Origin: Antedon mediterranea
Taxonomy: Eukaryota > Echinodermata > Crinoidea > Comatulida > Antedonidae
Reading direction: 5' to 3'
DNA length: 64,000 bases
NCBI RefSeq assembly: GCF_964355755.1
Contig: NC_092672.1
Span: 9,794,501-9,858,500, forward strand
Below the pieces are notes generated by a model. That model made no database searches. It was not told where the DNA came from and worked only from the letters and a program-made list of their open reading frames with translations. The translations under genes and the position numbers were made by a program. The first letter of the stretch is position 1. Every line of letters begins with the position of its first letter. Positions 61,501 through 64,000 of this stretch are shown here, piece by piece.

Positions 61501-63182
61501 ACTAAAATCTAGGTTTGTTATTTAAAATCACAAACATACTTCAGGTGTGATTATTATTGACGTTGGTGAAAATCTTGTAAAATGTTGCTAAATAAGTAGA
61601 TAACTATTTAGGAATTATTCTTTGAAATTATATTCCTGTCTTCTGATTAGATGTAAAGAATGGTTACACATTGTCATATGAACTTTTTAGATTATTTCAT
61701 AGGTTGTACTTTATAGTTCTAGATTGTGATTTTTTCAGTTGGAGGTTGTTTTGAAAACTAATTTTATCATTCTTTGCTACCTATAGTGTCATTGATACTT
61801 GAATTGTGAGTCACTATAGTTTACTGTTAGTATGTAGGTTTTGGCAATCCTCATGCTAAGCCTACCCAGGTTAATGGAGATATATTAGTTTTGAAGGGTA
61901 ATGCTGGGAGGGTAAATAGGCCCTTATAGGATAGATTATCAGATATATGCATAGAGAGGTAAAGGTCATACCACATAGTACAGATCCTATCACACCAGAG
62001 TTGTCAAAAGACCTGCATGGATTCTTGGTTGCTTCTCGCATGTGTCACATAGATTTAACTCTCATCACCAATCTCAGACCTGATGTGAAAGAAATCTCAC
62101 TTCTGACAGCATGATATGGAGTCTATAACTTATCAGTTTCACATTTTCAATTTGGAAAATAAAGCACACTGATCCTGCTACTCACGATAACTTTTGACCT
62201 TCTAATAGCCTGTCAGTATTTGCATAGTGCCAGTTCATCCTCAGTTGACTGAGAAAATGCTATGTTAAAACATCATCTATAAGATACCATTGCGATGCAT
62301 TTATTTGTAATGTTTGTTTGTATCCCAATAATTGGCGATCTTGATTGGAAATACTGATTCTGTTTTATTTGCATCAAATTCTAGTGGGTTAGTCTTGAAT
62401 CTTTGAACAGAGGAGAATTCTGAGGCTGAACCGGTTTGGAGACATCATTTTTAGCTGGTGTGTGAGTCCTATCTACCAGATATACCAGAGTTTAACTCAC
62501 TCTCTGATGTTGTTACTCCCTTCCTCTATCTAAATAAAAAAAGAATATCCTAAAACAAATGTACTATTTTTTTGGTTTAGATTTTTATACTAATATTGCA
62601 TCAATTATAGCTTTTTCTATATATAAAAAAATCTTCTTCTCCCTTTTAATGTATTATTTTTGTTCAATGTTCTTTTTGTTTTCTTTGATCTGTATTATTA
62701 TTTCAAAGCAATGATAATTGTAGTAAAAAGTATCAAATATCAAGAAATGCATGATAGAAAGTTATTTAAAAAAAATTAAATTAAATAATTTAAATTTAAC
62801 AATTGTGGCTTTCAATTGTTTTATGTTCTGTCAAAATATAGAGCATTGTTTTTTTTTAAGTACTGTATTATATTTTTGTTTAGGTGCACTAAATTCCAAA
62901 ACTGAATTATAAACAACAACATTACAGTAGTTATTTTATGTTTTATAATAATTTAGTTTGAGTTTACTTATTACATTATTAATTGATTAAGATTATACAT
63001 TTTATTTAAATTAATTACAAACCCTAATTAACTGTATACAATTTTTTCAGGGTTCTGTCGGACGAGCTTTTGGCCGGAAATTTCGTCAGAGTGCAATGGA
63101 GTACCAGAACCAGGGCAACTTCTCACAGCCAATTCAGAAATCTCGAAGTCACGAACTCTTGAACAACTCGACCGTATCGTAG
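10636..63182 (+). CDS. KAZN: Kazrin orthologue, 14-exon gene model (span of coding region)
   Basis: Joining 10636-10720, 23983-24203, 38938-39016, 39893-40114, 45135-45442, 45846-46077, 53533-53730, 54530-54747, 55338-55450, 56399-56633, 57050-57151, 57841-58007, 58880-59030 and 63051-63182 gives 2463 nt: 820 codons plus a stop, with every junction in phase. Seen: coiled coil at about residues 60-305, Ser/Thr/Pro linker 306-382, Lys-rich patch 417-440, SAM domains at about 491-558, 571-635 and 656-722, basic C-terminus. Known of the family: vertebrate kazrin is a coiled-coil plus SAM scaffold reported at cell junctions (periplakin, ARVCF-catenin) and in endosomal traffic. Length is close to the long mammalian isoform. 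A liprin is the nearest alternative, but the AMKADRKRLKGEK block and the Lys patch before the SAMs are kazrin-like. Function in this organism is inferred. Confidence 0.93.
10784..10841. mobile_element. Short foldback related to the 5256-6330 element ends
   Basis: GGGCCTGTTCAGACC and GGTCTGAACCAGG lie about 30 bases apart in opposite orientation, and the former matches the TIR of the 5256-6330 element (CCTGTTCAGACC). It may be an internal-deletion derivative. It lies 63 bases after the donor of candidate exon 1a. Confidence 0.45.
13173..13248 (+). CDS. KAZN: Kazrin candidate alternative first exon 1b
   Basis: ATG at 13173 opens 25 codons (starting MISVQRVWLTEDWMNSDYGF) and ends with one codon base before a GTTTGT donor at 13249. 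Phase 1 matches exon 2 exactly as exon 1a does. An in-frame TGA at 13119-13121 closes the frame upstream. The peptide is aromatic and acidic, unlike the translated intron around it. The donor is weaker than consensus and no homologue is recognised, so it is a candidate only. Confidence 0.45.
17008..17600. mobile_element. TTAA-flanked non-autonomous element
   Basis: TTAA at 17004-17007 and 17601-17604 brackets imperfect inverted ends AGGCCAGGTGCGGGCA and TGCCTGTACCTGAGCT. TTAA target duplication is shared by piggyBac and Kolobok; the ends do not decide between them. No coding capacity. Confidence 0.6.
20260..20413 (+). promoter_or_regulatory. Possible promoter/5' UTR of first exon 1c
   Basis: A patch of higher complexity and GC than the surrounding intron directly precedes the 20414 open frame. 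No TATA box or initiator can be assigned with confidence; the call rests on position and composition. Confidence 0.3.
20414..20582 (+). CDS. KAZN: Kazrin candidate alternative first exon 1c
   Basis: An open frame with ATGs at 20414 and 20549 runs into a GTAGGT donor at 20583 and leaves one codon base (G), again phase 1 as exon 2 needs. The shorter start gives MKRTFDSRLIL before the junction; the longer adds 45 residues with a hydrophobic stretch (CSCVCLVIGTV). The block around 20270-20580 is GC-richer and more complex than its flanks, as expected for a promoter-proximal exon. Part of it may be 5' UTR, so the true start is uncertain. Confidence 0.45.
21003..22052. mobile_element. piggyBac-like non-autonomous element with TTAA target site
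   Basis: TTAA at 20999-21002 and 22053-22056 flanks perfect 14-bp ends CACTTTGACTGCCA / TGGCAGTCAAAGTG. Ends of this shape and the TTAA duplication are typical of piggyBac elements. The 3' end carries two direct copies of GAAGATCTTCGTGTTTGG, and the GC-rich interior (CGCG strings) contrasts with the AT-rich flanks. No transposase frame is seen in the 1050 bp. Confidence 0.85.
22732..22878. mobile_element. Short MITE, copy 1 of 4 (AAGCTCTGTCTACACTATC family)
   Basis: 147 bp with near-perfect terminal inverted repeats CTTAAGCTCTGTCTACACTA and its complement. The centre contains ATGATGTCATC and ATATGGACACATCTCA, shared with the other copies. Confidence 0.85.
23983..24203 (+). CDS. KAZN: Kazrin exon 2 (start of coiled-coil region)
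   Basis: Acceptor TATTTTTTCAG before 23983, donor GTGAGA at 24204. Encodes IQSLDTLNDQIVQFILSPKS through MEENKRLTSRIDNSLQ, residues 29-102 with exon 1a; enters in phase 1 and leaves in phase 0. The MEENKRLTSRID part matches the N-terminus of the short mammalian kazrin isoforms (MEDNKQLALRIDGAIQ), so an internal start here could give a short form. A large palindrome begins 11 bases after the exon's last base. Confidence 0.9.
24215..24942. mobile_element. Double-unit palindromic element beside exon 2
   Basis: Four copies of a unit of roughly 180 bp are arranged forward, forward, reverse, reverse. Each carries GCAAACCTCC, GCAAACCCCACC, AACATAAAAGTGATTGAAT, GACCCACTGGGTATA and TTTTTGGGGTAAAACATCAT or their complements. 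Outer ends are ATTGAATGGGTATTGCTAAA and ATTCAATGGGGTATTGCTAA (read inward). No target duplication is clear. Transcribed, the arms would form a hairpin of roughly 350 bp. Confidence 0.85.
25051..25204 (+). repeat. Dispersed repeat, copy 1 of a pair
   Basis: AGGGACGTAGCCAC, CGGAGGCCTTTGACAACC, CCACTTTATTTCTC and CTACATCACTG match the copy at 31209-31375 in order. Type unknown. Confidence 0.6.
26071..26325. repeat. Old GC-rich repeat with weak inverted symmetry
   Basis: GTCTCCAGCG and CGCTGGAGAC lie 130 bases apart, and CAGTGACATAACGCA has a weak inverted partner TTGCGTAACTGG further right. GC and CpG exceed the flanks. Boundaries are uncertain. Confidence 0.35.
26897..27706. mobile_element. 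Foldback element with minisatellite arms (CCCACAAATGTGAAAAC)
   Basis: The left arm carries about 6 and the right arm about 8 (inverted) copies of CCCACAAATGTGAAAAC-type units. Inside, a second pair of inverted segments (CAATACATTATATC..., TTCACGATACGTCTGTTAG, AACGCGTTGG) continues the palindrome. Outer ends are TTGAACCCAC/GTGGGTTCAA, with CATG on both sides as a possible target duplication. No coding capacity; open frames over the arms are repeat artefacts. Confidence 0.85.
29439..30243. mobile_element. Harbinger-like element with AATACCGTATTTT repeats and captured Myb-like fragment
   Basis: Ends GGCACTGTTTCTGCTGC and GCAGCAGAAACAGGCCC are imperfect inverted repeats, flanked on both sides by TAA (29436-29438, 30244-30246), a three-base duplication as PIF/Harbinger makes. 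Many copies of AATACCGTATTTT (itself palindromic) and internal copies of the CTGCTGCC end fill both flanks. The centre holds a decayed protein-coding fragment, listed separately. Confidence 0.8.
29775..29990 (+). pseudogene. Decayed Myb/SANT-like DNA-binding domain fragment
   Basis: The frame from about 29784 reads INLCGEAKMSGQLKGNKRDN then HIYKDISKKIKQQEYGIDLS and stops at TAA (29916-29918). Just beyond, in shifted frames, come VNSRLKSM and VKQYNIAKDNNSGGNE. This is the recognisable order of the Myb/SANT-like domain seen in Harbinger-associated proteins and related host genes: E-(I)-QL-G--R---IY--IS, then (N/K)-LK--Y---KD-N--SG. An in-frame stop, a frame change and the loss of the first helix show it is broken. 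The family call is from memory of the domain pattern. Confidence 0.68.
30390..30585 (+). mobile_element. Possible degraded SINE
   Basis: GTTGGCTTAGAGTGTAGAGT followed by GGGATGGGAATTCTATTTC resembles a decayed tRNA head; the stretch ends in AAATAAATAAAAAAATAAG. The boxes are weak. Confidence 0.3.
31209..31375 (+). repeat. Dispersed repeat, copy 2 of a pair
   Basis: AGGGTCGTAGCCACC, CAGAGGTCTTTGACAACC, CCACTTTATTTCTTG and CATACATCACTG parallel copy 1 in the same orientation. Confidence 0.6.
32660..32782 (+). CDS. KAZN: Kazrin candidate alternative first exon 1d (joins exon 3)
   Basis: ATG at 32660 opens 41 codons (MGSRMKRHEQWKFQHDFWST through VFAEKQK) ending AAG|GTGCGT, phase 0. Exon 3 starts in phase 0, so the join would be ...AEKQK-SANQEV and would skip exon 2. 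An in-frame TAG lies upstream in the tract near 32620. Composition is clearly richer than the flanking intron. No homologue of the peptide is recognised; the promoter and use are inferred. Confidence 0.5.
38938..39016 (+). CDS. KAZN: Kazrin exon 3 (coiled coil)
   Basis: Acceptor TTTATATAG before 38938. Encodes SANQEVNALKSELAERDRRL then TEIGEH, which aligns with mammalian SASQEVTNLRAEL...RRLAEL. Enters in phase 0 and leaves in phase 1 at donor GTAATA (39017). A second donor, GTTCGT at 39038, is also in phase and would add seven residues (GNIQDNK). The first has the better consensus. Confidence 0.88.
39017..39892 (+). other. Kazrin intron 3
   Basis: 876 bases, non-coding. Contains a hairpin with 21-bp arms (39457-39477 and 39528-39548). 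The first 21 bases may be exonic if the downstream donor is used. Confidence 0.7.
39457..39548. repeat. Hairpin, 21-bp perfect arms with 50-base loop
   Basis: Arms at 39457-39477 and 39528-39548; core AAATAAAGTAAAGTTGAGAA. Weaker pairing may extend outward. Confidence 0.8.
39893..40114 (+). CDS. KAZN: Kazrin exon 4 (coiled coil)
   Basis: Acceptor TTTTAATCACAG, donor GTACGA at 40115; phase 1 in and out. Encodes EWQRQQEENEHQKELQKLRD... to LQIQLTRTEHDLARAKEALT, residues 129-202, a dense heptad-like coiled coil. The end matches the mammalian LARAKEALQ segment leading into the conserved AMKADRKRL block of the next exon. Confidence 0.93.
44283..44335. repeat. Fragment related to the AGTAGAACC MITE
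   Basis: ATAGAACACCTATTCATGGG followed by ACACCCCTATTAGGGGACAC matches the MITE end and two units of its repeat. Confidence 0.5.
44404..44640 (+). mobile_element. tRNA-derived SINE (family C)
   Basis: GGGAGTTGGGTAGCTGAGTG (acceptor and A box) and GTTCAATTACC (B box) close with CAACTCCC, which pairs with the GGGAGTTG start. The anticodon arm is poor, so it is not a working tRNA gene. The body with CTGGCCACCCTACCACATAA follows. Confidence 0.65.
45135..45442 (+). CDS. KAZN: Kazrin exon 5 (most conserved coiled-coil block)
   Basis: Acceptor TTTGATAG, donor GTATAA at 45443; phase 1 in, phase 0 out. Opens with AMKADRKRLKGEKVDLLKQM, nearly identical to mammalian kazrin, followed by KQLYRTLEANEGSLRNYIHK and EKDKWEVLRRAKEAAERS, which parallel the mammalian QLYATLE, EREKWELRRQAKEAT segments. 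Residues 203-305. This exon is the best single proof of gene identity. It forms the end of the coiled coil linked in the family to self-association and partner binding. Confidence 0.97.
45443..45845 (+). other. Kazrin intron 5
   Basis: 403 bases; 155 of them are a copy of a short MITE (45559-45713). A duplicated ATTCGAGATGAAGC/ATTTGAGATGAAGC stretch lies just before it. Confidence 0.75.
45559..45713. mobile_element. Short MITE, copy 2 of 4
   Basis: TAAAGCTCTG... and ...GATAGTGTAGACAGCTTTA ends; internal CAAACTAGTTTGACG, GATGTGCCCAAATAT and ATATATGGGCACATCAC match the other copies. Confidence 0.8.
45846..46077 (+). CDS. KAZN: Kazrin exon 6 (Ser/Thr/Pro-rich linker)
   Basis: Acceptor TTTTTTTATATAG, donor GTAAGA at 46078; phase 0 in, phase 1 out. 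Encodes LRRELSEVTHQPVDIKYPIH, then a low-complexity stretch with repeated TP motifs (STPYDTPIDTPMSTPG) and MSRSQRSQTQSMIA. Residues 306-382. It links the coiled coil to the SAM half and has many SP/TP sites, which could be phosphorylated (inference). Confidence 0.9.
46448..46650. repeat. Diverged tandem repeat, units of about 60-70 bp
   Basis: CATCCATTCACACAATAAAC recurs at 46448 and 46511, with a diverged GCACACAATAAAC near 46588 and CATCCAATCACA at 46638. Each is followed by a version of GAGCAGTTTGTA. Confidence 0.7.
47419..47459. repeat. Perfect hairpin, 20-bp arms
   Basis: CTATACATAAAACATCATTA is followed after a single A by its exact complement. No extension beyond the arms. Confidence 0.85.
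47786..47827 (+). CDS. KAZN: Kazrin candidate 42-nt cassette exon 6b
   Basis: A T-rich acceptor (CCTTTTTTTCAG) precedes 47786 and a strong GTGAGT donor follows 47827. The 42 nt are phase-symmetric (1 in, 1 out) between exons 6 and 7. Inclusion would give Ala-VKGQMEKMSKSFS-Tyr in place of the Asp at the 6/7 junction, adding 14 residues without a stop. The basic, serine-rich peptide suits the linker. It is not in the minimal model; usage is inferred. Confidence 0.6.
48116..48599. mobile_element. MITE with internal minisatellite (AGTAGAACC ends)
   Basis: Imperfect inverted ends AGTAGAACCTCTTATTTGGG and, inverted, AGTAGAACCCTATTAAGGAC bound the element. The interior is mostly a tandem array. Fragments with the same end occur near 3112, 38729 and 44283. 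Confidence 0.7.
48143..48480. repeat. Minisatellite, about 20 units of 17 bp (GGGGATACCTCTATTCA)
   Basis: Units vary mainly at two places: TTCA/TTAA and GGATA/GGGTA, often alternating. Units at the right edge drift to GGACACC, the form found in the element ends, so the array probably grew by amplification of the element's own subterminal sequence. Confidence 0.92.
49156..49341. mobile_element. Inverted-repeat element, arms of about 78 bp
   Basis: ATAAGTGACTTTGATAACTC on the left is matched by ATAAGCGACTTTGATAACTC on the complementary strand at the right. The arms pair for about 78 bases with few mismatches around a short centre containing CTAGGCGATGATG. No internal coding. Confidence 0.82.
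51588..51723. mobile_element. Short MITE, copy 3 of 4
   Basis: AAAGCTCTGTCTAAACTATC and GATAGTGTAGACAGAGCTTT ends; internal GATGTGCCCATATATGGACA and a duplicated TATCACTACCATATTTGGGA segment. Confidence 0.82.
52501..52534. repeat. AT dinucleotide microsatellite
   Basis: TA repeat interrupted once by a TG. Confidence 0.9.
53533..53730 (+). CDS. KAZN: Kazrin exon 7 (lysine-rich patch)
   Basis: Acceptor TTTTCCTCAG, donor GTAAAT at 53731; phase 1 in and out. Encodes an acidic/serine start (SQEDDESRVFLISSDHISVS) followed by HHKKKKKSGKFNSLSKMFGK and KNKSTLDQLSFD. The Lys-rich segment parallels mammalian KRKKKKEKMGFGSISRVF...KSLDPGLFDG, where short kazrin isoforms end. It is a possible nuclear-localisation or acidic-lipid-binding patch. 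Residues 383-448. Confidence 0.94.
53731..54529 (+). other. Kazrin intron 7
   Basis: AT-rich, with a minus-strand tRNA-derived SINE at 54228-54340. Nothing else recognised. Confidence 0.7.
54228..54340 (-). mobile_element. tRNA-derived SINE (family A), copy 2
   Basis: Minus strand: CAGTGGTCTAATGGAAAGGA (A box), TTCTGCATATCAAGCAGAA arm, GGTTCTGGGTTGCAATTTCG (B box region), ending CTCATTCTCACA. Shares at least 80 bp with copy 1. Confidence 0.78.
54530..54747 (+). CDS. KAZN: Kazrin exon 8 (first half of SAM domain 1)
   Basis: Acceptor TTATTTTTTAG, donor GTTAGA at 54748; phase 1 in, phase 0 out. After a serine-rich lead it encodes LDEQEKLRLAELCKVQPMQQ and WRANTVLAWLELVLCLPQYT, the typical start of the first kazrin/liprin SAM domain (helix 1, with conserved Trp and LP-Y). 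Residues 449-521. Confidence 0.95.
54748..55337 (+). other. Kazrin intron 8
   Basis: 590 bases of AT-rich intron. No repeat or gene recognised. Confidence 0.7.
55338..55450 (+). CDS. KAZN: Kazrin exon 9 (second half of SAM domain 1)
   Basis: Acceptor TTTACTTTGCAG, donor GTAAGA at 55451; phase 0 in, phase 2 out. Encodes VLLGLSDSELEVGLGVTNTL then HKRKIRLAIEESRNSNQ. It contains the SAM signature L-SD-EL...LG-T---HR-K(I/L)RLAIEE found in liprins and kazrin. Residues 522-558. Confidence 0.95.
55451..56398 (+). other. Kazrin intron 9
   Basis: The first third is a minus-strand tRNA-derived SINE (about 55500-55765). The remainder is AT-rich with no signal. Confidence 0.7.
55500..55765 (-). mobile_element. 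tRNA-derived SINE (family D), long copy
   Basis: On the minus strand GAGTGAGTGGCCGAGCGGTT is an acceptor stem plus A box, and GGGGTTCGAGGCTCACTC a B box plus closing stem, resembling a Leu/Ser-type tRNA. The body contains CTTCTCGGATAAGGACTATA and AGTACATCTTTCGAGACGAG. It lies in intron 9. Confidence 0.78.
56399..56633 (+). CDS. KAZN: Kazrin exon 10 (SAM domain 2)
   Basis: Acceptor TTTATTCATAG, donor GTATGT at 56634; phase 2 in, phase 0 out. Encodes YPKIGELDHRWVCRTWLSDI, GLPQYAATFEQEKIDGRVLN, TLTKKDLEKYLHMTVRFHQV and a C-terminal helix. It is a complete SAM fold in one exon, with the liprin-like W...WL-DIGLPQY---F---IDGR-L--LT--DL signature. Residues 559-637. Confidence 0.96.
56634..57049 (+). 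other. Kazrin intron 10
   Basis: 416 bases; includes a partial SINE copy at about 56765-56880 in the opposite orientation to the one in intron 9. Confidence 0.7.
56765..56880 (+). mobile_element. SINE (family D), partial copy
   Basis: GAGTCTTCACAGATAAGGAC and TATAAACCGTAGGTTCAGCG match the complement of the family D copy in intron 9, so the two lie in opposite orientation about 1 kb apart, flanking exon 10. Confidence 0.7.
57050..57151 (+). CDS. KAZN: Kazrin exon 11 (start of SAM domain 3)
   Basis: Acceptor CTTTTTATCAG, donor GTAAGT at 57152; phase 0 in and out, 34 codons. Encodes ILMERRNNCESFDTDPLVWT and NQRFIKWTKTIDLK, the linker after SAM2 and the W-N-R---W---IDL start of SAM3, as in liprins and kazrin. 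Residues 638-671. Confidence 0.94.
57152..57840 (+). other. Kazrin intron 11
   Basis: Includes a short MITE copy (57197-57340). A GGGGGCCGGGCCGACTGGGC-type GC-rich stretch near 57700 looks like the edge of another old repeat. No gene. Confidence 0.65.
57197..57340. mobile_element. Short MITE, copy 4 of 4
   Basis: AAAGCTCTGTCTAAACTATC and GATAGTGTAGACAGCTTTA ends; internal GATGTGCCCAAATATGGTAG and CATGTCCATATATAGGCACA as in copies 2 and 3. Confidence 0.83.
57841..58007 (+). CDS. KAZN: Kazrin exon 12 (rest of SAM domain 3)
   Basis: Acceptor TGATGTTTTGCAG, donor GTATGG at 58008; phase 0 in, phase 2 out. Encodes EYSNNLIETGVHGGVVVLDS, SFTPEHLGTFLGISSTKNIL and RRHLTSEFNSLIRPA. The E-(A)-NL--SGVHGG---LD motif and the final RRHL-SEF are typical of the third SAM in this family. 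Residues 672-726. Confidence 0.96.
58008..58879 (+). other. Kazrin intron 12
   Basis: 872 bases of AT-rich intron. No element recognised. Confidence 0.7.
58880..59030 (+). CDS. KAZN: Kazrin exon 13 (C-terminal Ser/Arg-rich segment)
   Basis: Acceptor CATATTTTCAG, donor GTAAGG at 59031; phase 2 in, phase 0 out. Encodes R-SSSDSDNTSLPNLTTKSSKH, VQASLQRSFVRSYVGNDDEL and RGSRRRPMFR. No fold is apparent; it is probably a flexible tail after SAM3. It can join in frame to either terminal exon (59775 or 63051). Residues 727-777. Confidence 0.9.
59775..59861 (+). CDS. KAZN: Kazrin candidate alternative terminal exon (proximal)
   Basis: A good acceptor (CTTACTTGCTCCCTAG) precedes 59775. In phase 0 it encodes IMRRISKSAADLTKVPLYET then LRETASEY and TGA at 59859-59861. 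It is clearly GC-richer than the adjacent intron. AATAAA lies at 59869-59874, eight bases after the stop. Use of this exon instead of 63051 would give an 805-residue protein. The peptide is not recognised from other species. Confidence 0.72.
   Translation: MMRRISKSAADLTKVPLYETLRETASEY
59869..59874 (+). terminator. AATAAA polyadenylation signal of proximal terminal exon
   Basis: AATAAA eight bases downstream of the TGA of the candidate alternative terminal exon. It would give an unusually short 3' UTR; a downstream signal might be used instead. Confidence 0.45.
63051..63182 (+). CDS. KAZN: Kazrin distal terminal exon
   Basis: Acceptor TACAATTTTTTCAG before 63051, phase 0. Encodes GSVGRAFGRKFRQSAMEYQN, QGNFSQPIQKSRSHELLNNS, TVS and TAG at 63180-63182. 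Basic and polar, with no fold visible. Residues 778-820 of the 820-residue model. Confidence 0.85.
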   Translation, partial: GSVGRAFGRKFRQSAMEYQNQGNFSQPIQKSRSHELLNNSTVS

Positions 63183-63420
63183 CAAATTTAGGACACTCTT
63201 CCAGACCAAAGATGATCTACTATTTATTCTTTTCTAAATTGTAAATGATGTGGTATTCTTAAAAGTGTAAGCAGCTGAATTTTAACACAATCTTTTATTT
63301 TACAAAATCTGTTGGATATCACAATTTCGTTTGATATTACCATTCACTTTGATATCAAAAACTTATTATTAATATTTGTTATGTGACCAGCAGGCAATAA
63401 AAATAATTGATATAAGATAA
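63183..63420 (+). other. KAZN: Kazrin 3' UTR with AATAAA
   Basis: The sequence after the distal stop is AT-rich and non-coding. A canonical AATAAA at 63396-63401 is the first good polyadenylation signal, so a UTR of roughly 230 bases is likely. The exact cleavage site cannot be seen. Confidence 0.6.
63396..63401 (+). terminator. AATAAA polyadenylation signal of distal terminal exon
   Basis: Canonical hexamer 214 bases after the TAG of the distal terminal exon. Confidence 0.55.
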
Positions 63421-63488
63421 TGTATGTTTATGTGGATAAAATCACTTTAATTAAAGTATAGACTCGAACATTAACATATCATCCTCAA

Positions 63489-63519
<31 letters not shown>

Positions 63520-64000
63520 AAATGAGGAACATATCAAGTAGCATAGTTTTCTATTAATACTATCAATACAATTTCATAAATTTAATACATGTTAACGTTA
63601 CATAAATAACAACTTTAGGCATGCATATCAAGCATTAATAACAGTGATAACCCAGAAAACAATAGAAGTTTGTACCAAATATGTTTCAACCAAATATAAT
63701 ATCATTGCTTTGGTTTATGTTTTTTTAAATTTTATTTAGTAATATTTTTGTGTCAAATTCTGATAGATATTACCAGGAAAAGTGTTTAACATGTGATATA
63801 TCATTACGCTGCCATGCGCAATACAAACAAATTAATTATTTTTTTTAAACTAGCAAAGCTTGTATAAAACAATAGATTTTATTGATTTTAAAAATTGTTA
63901 AAATGATGAGCACTCCGCCGCATCAAATATTGATTGCCCTCTGTTAAACTTGTGCTTGCAAAAATGATCTACACATTCTGGGATTCTTTCAACTGTGTAT
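63421..64000. other. Sequence downstream of the kazrin gene
   Basis: AT-rich with an ATT microsatellite. No gene, exon or recognised repeat. Confidence 0.5.
63488..63519. repeat. ATT microsatellite
   Basis: About ten ATT units just downstream of the kazrin 3' UTR. Confidence 0.9.

Larger units (their letters stand above)
59031..63050 (+). other. Kazrin intron 13
   Basis: 4.0 kb, AT-rich, containing the proximal alternative terminal exon (59775-59861). The region 61800-62500 is somewhat GC-richer and may be an old repeat, but shows no open frame or terminal repeat I can support. Confidence 0.65.

Overview
The window is AT-rich animal nuclear DNA carrying one large multi-exon gene on the + strand. 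It lies in long introns full of short non-autonomous DNA transposons, foldback elements and tRNA-derived SINEs. The exons have GT/AG borders with matched phases. The dispersed elements and the frequent short GGCCTAGGCC-type and TACTGTA/TACAGTA-type strings look like an echinoderm (or other non-vertebrate deuterostome) genome. That taxonomic call is an impression, not a proof.

The gene is an orthologue of kazrin (KAZN). Translated exons reproduce the kazrin order: a short N-terminus, a long coiled coil (exons 2-5, with the diagnostic block AMKADRKRLKGEK), a Ser/Thr/Pro-rich linker (exon 6), a lysine-rich patch (exon 7) and three SAM domains of the liprin/kazrin type (exons 8-12), then a short basic tail. 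Fourteen exons from 10636 to 63182 join in frame into a predicted protein of 820 residues. All junction phases agree.

Layout: 1-10635 holds no recognisable gene, only repeats and a CpG-richer patch (about 7190-8350). 10636-23982 holds three candidate alternative first exons, all ending in phase 1 as exon 2 requires. 23983-24203 is exon 2, followed 11 bases after its last base by a 728-bp palindrome. 24204-38937 is a 14.7-kb intron with two more foldback elements and a fourth candidate first exon (32660-32782) whose phase 0 end fits exon 3. 38938-59030 holds exons 3-13. A candidate alternative terminal exon with its own stop and AATAAA sits at 59775-59861, and the distal terminal exon at 63051-63182 is followed by a 3' UTR.

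The most interesting points are the predicted isoform architecture (several first exons, a 42-nt phase-symmetric cassette exon, two donors 21 nt apart in exon 3, two terminal exons) and the foldback elements. One foldback element appears to have captured a decayed Myb/SANT-like DNA-binding domain. No prokaryotic system, CRISPR array or rRNA gene is visible.
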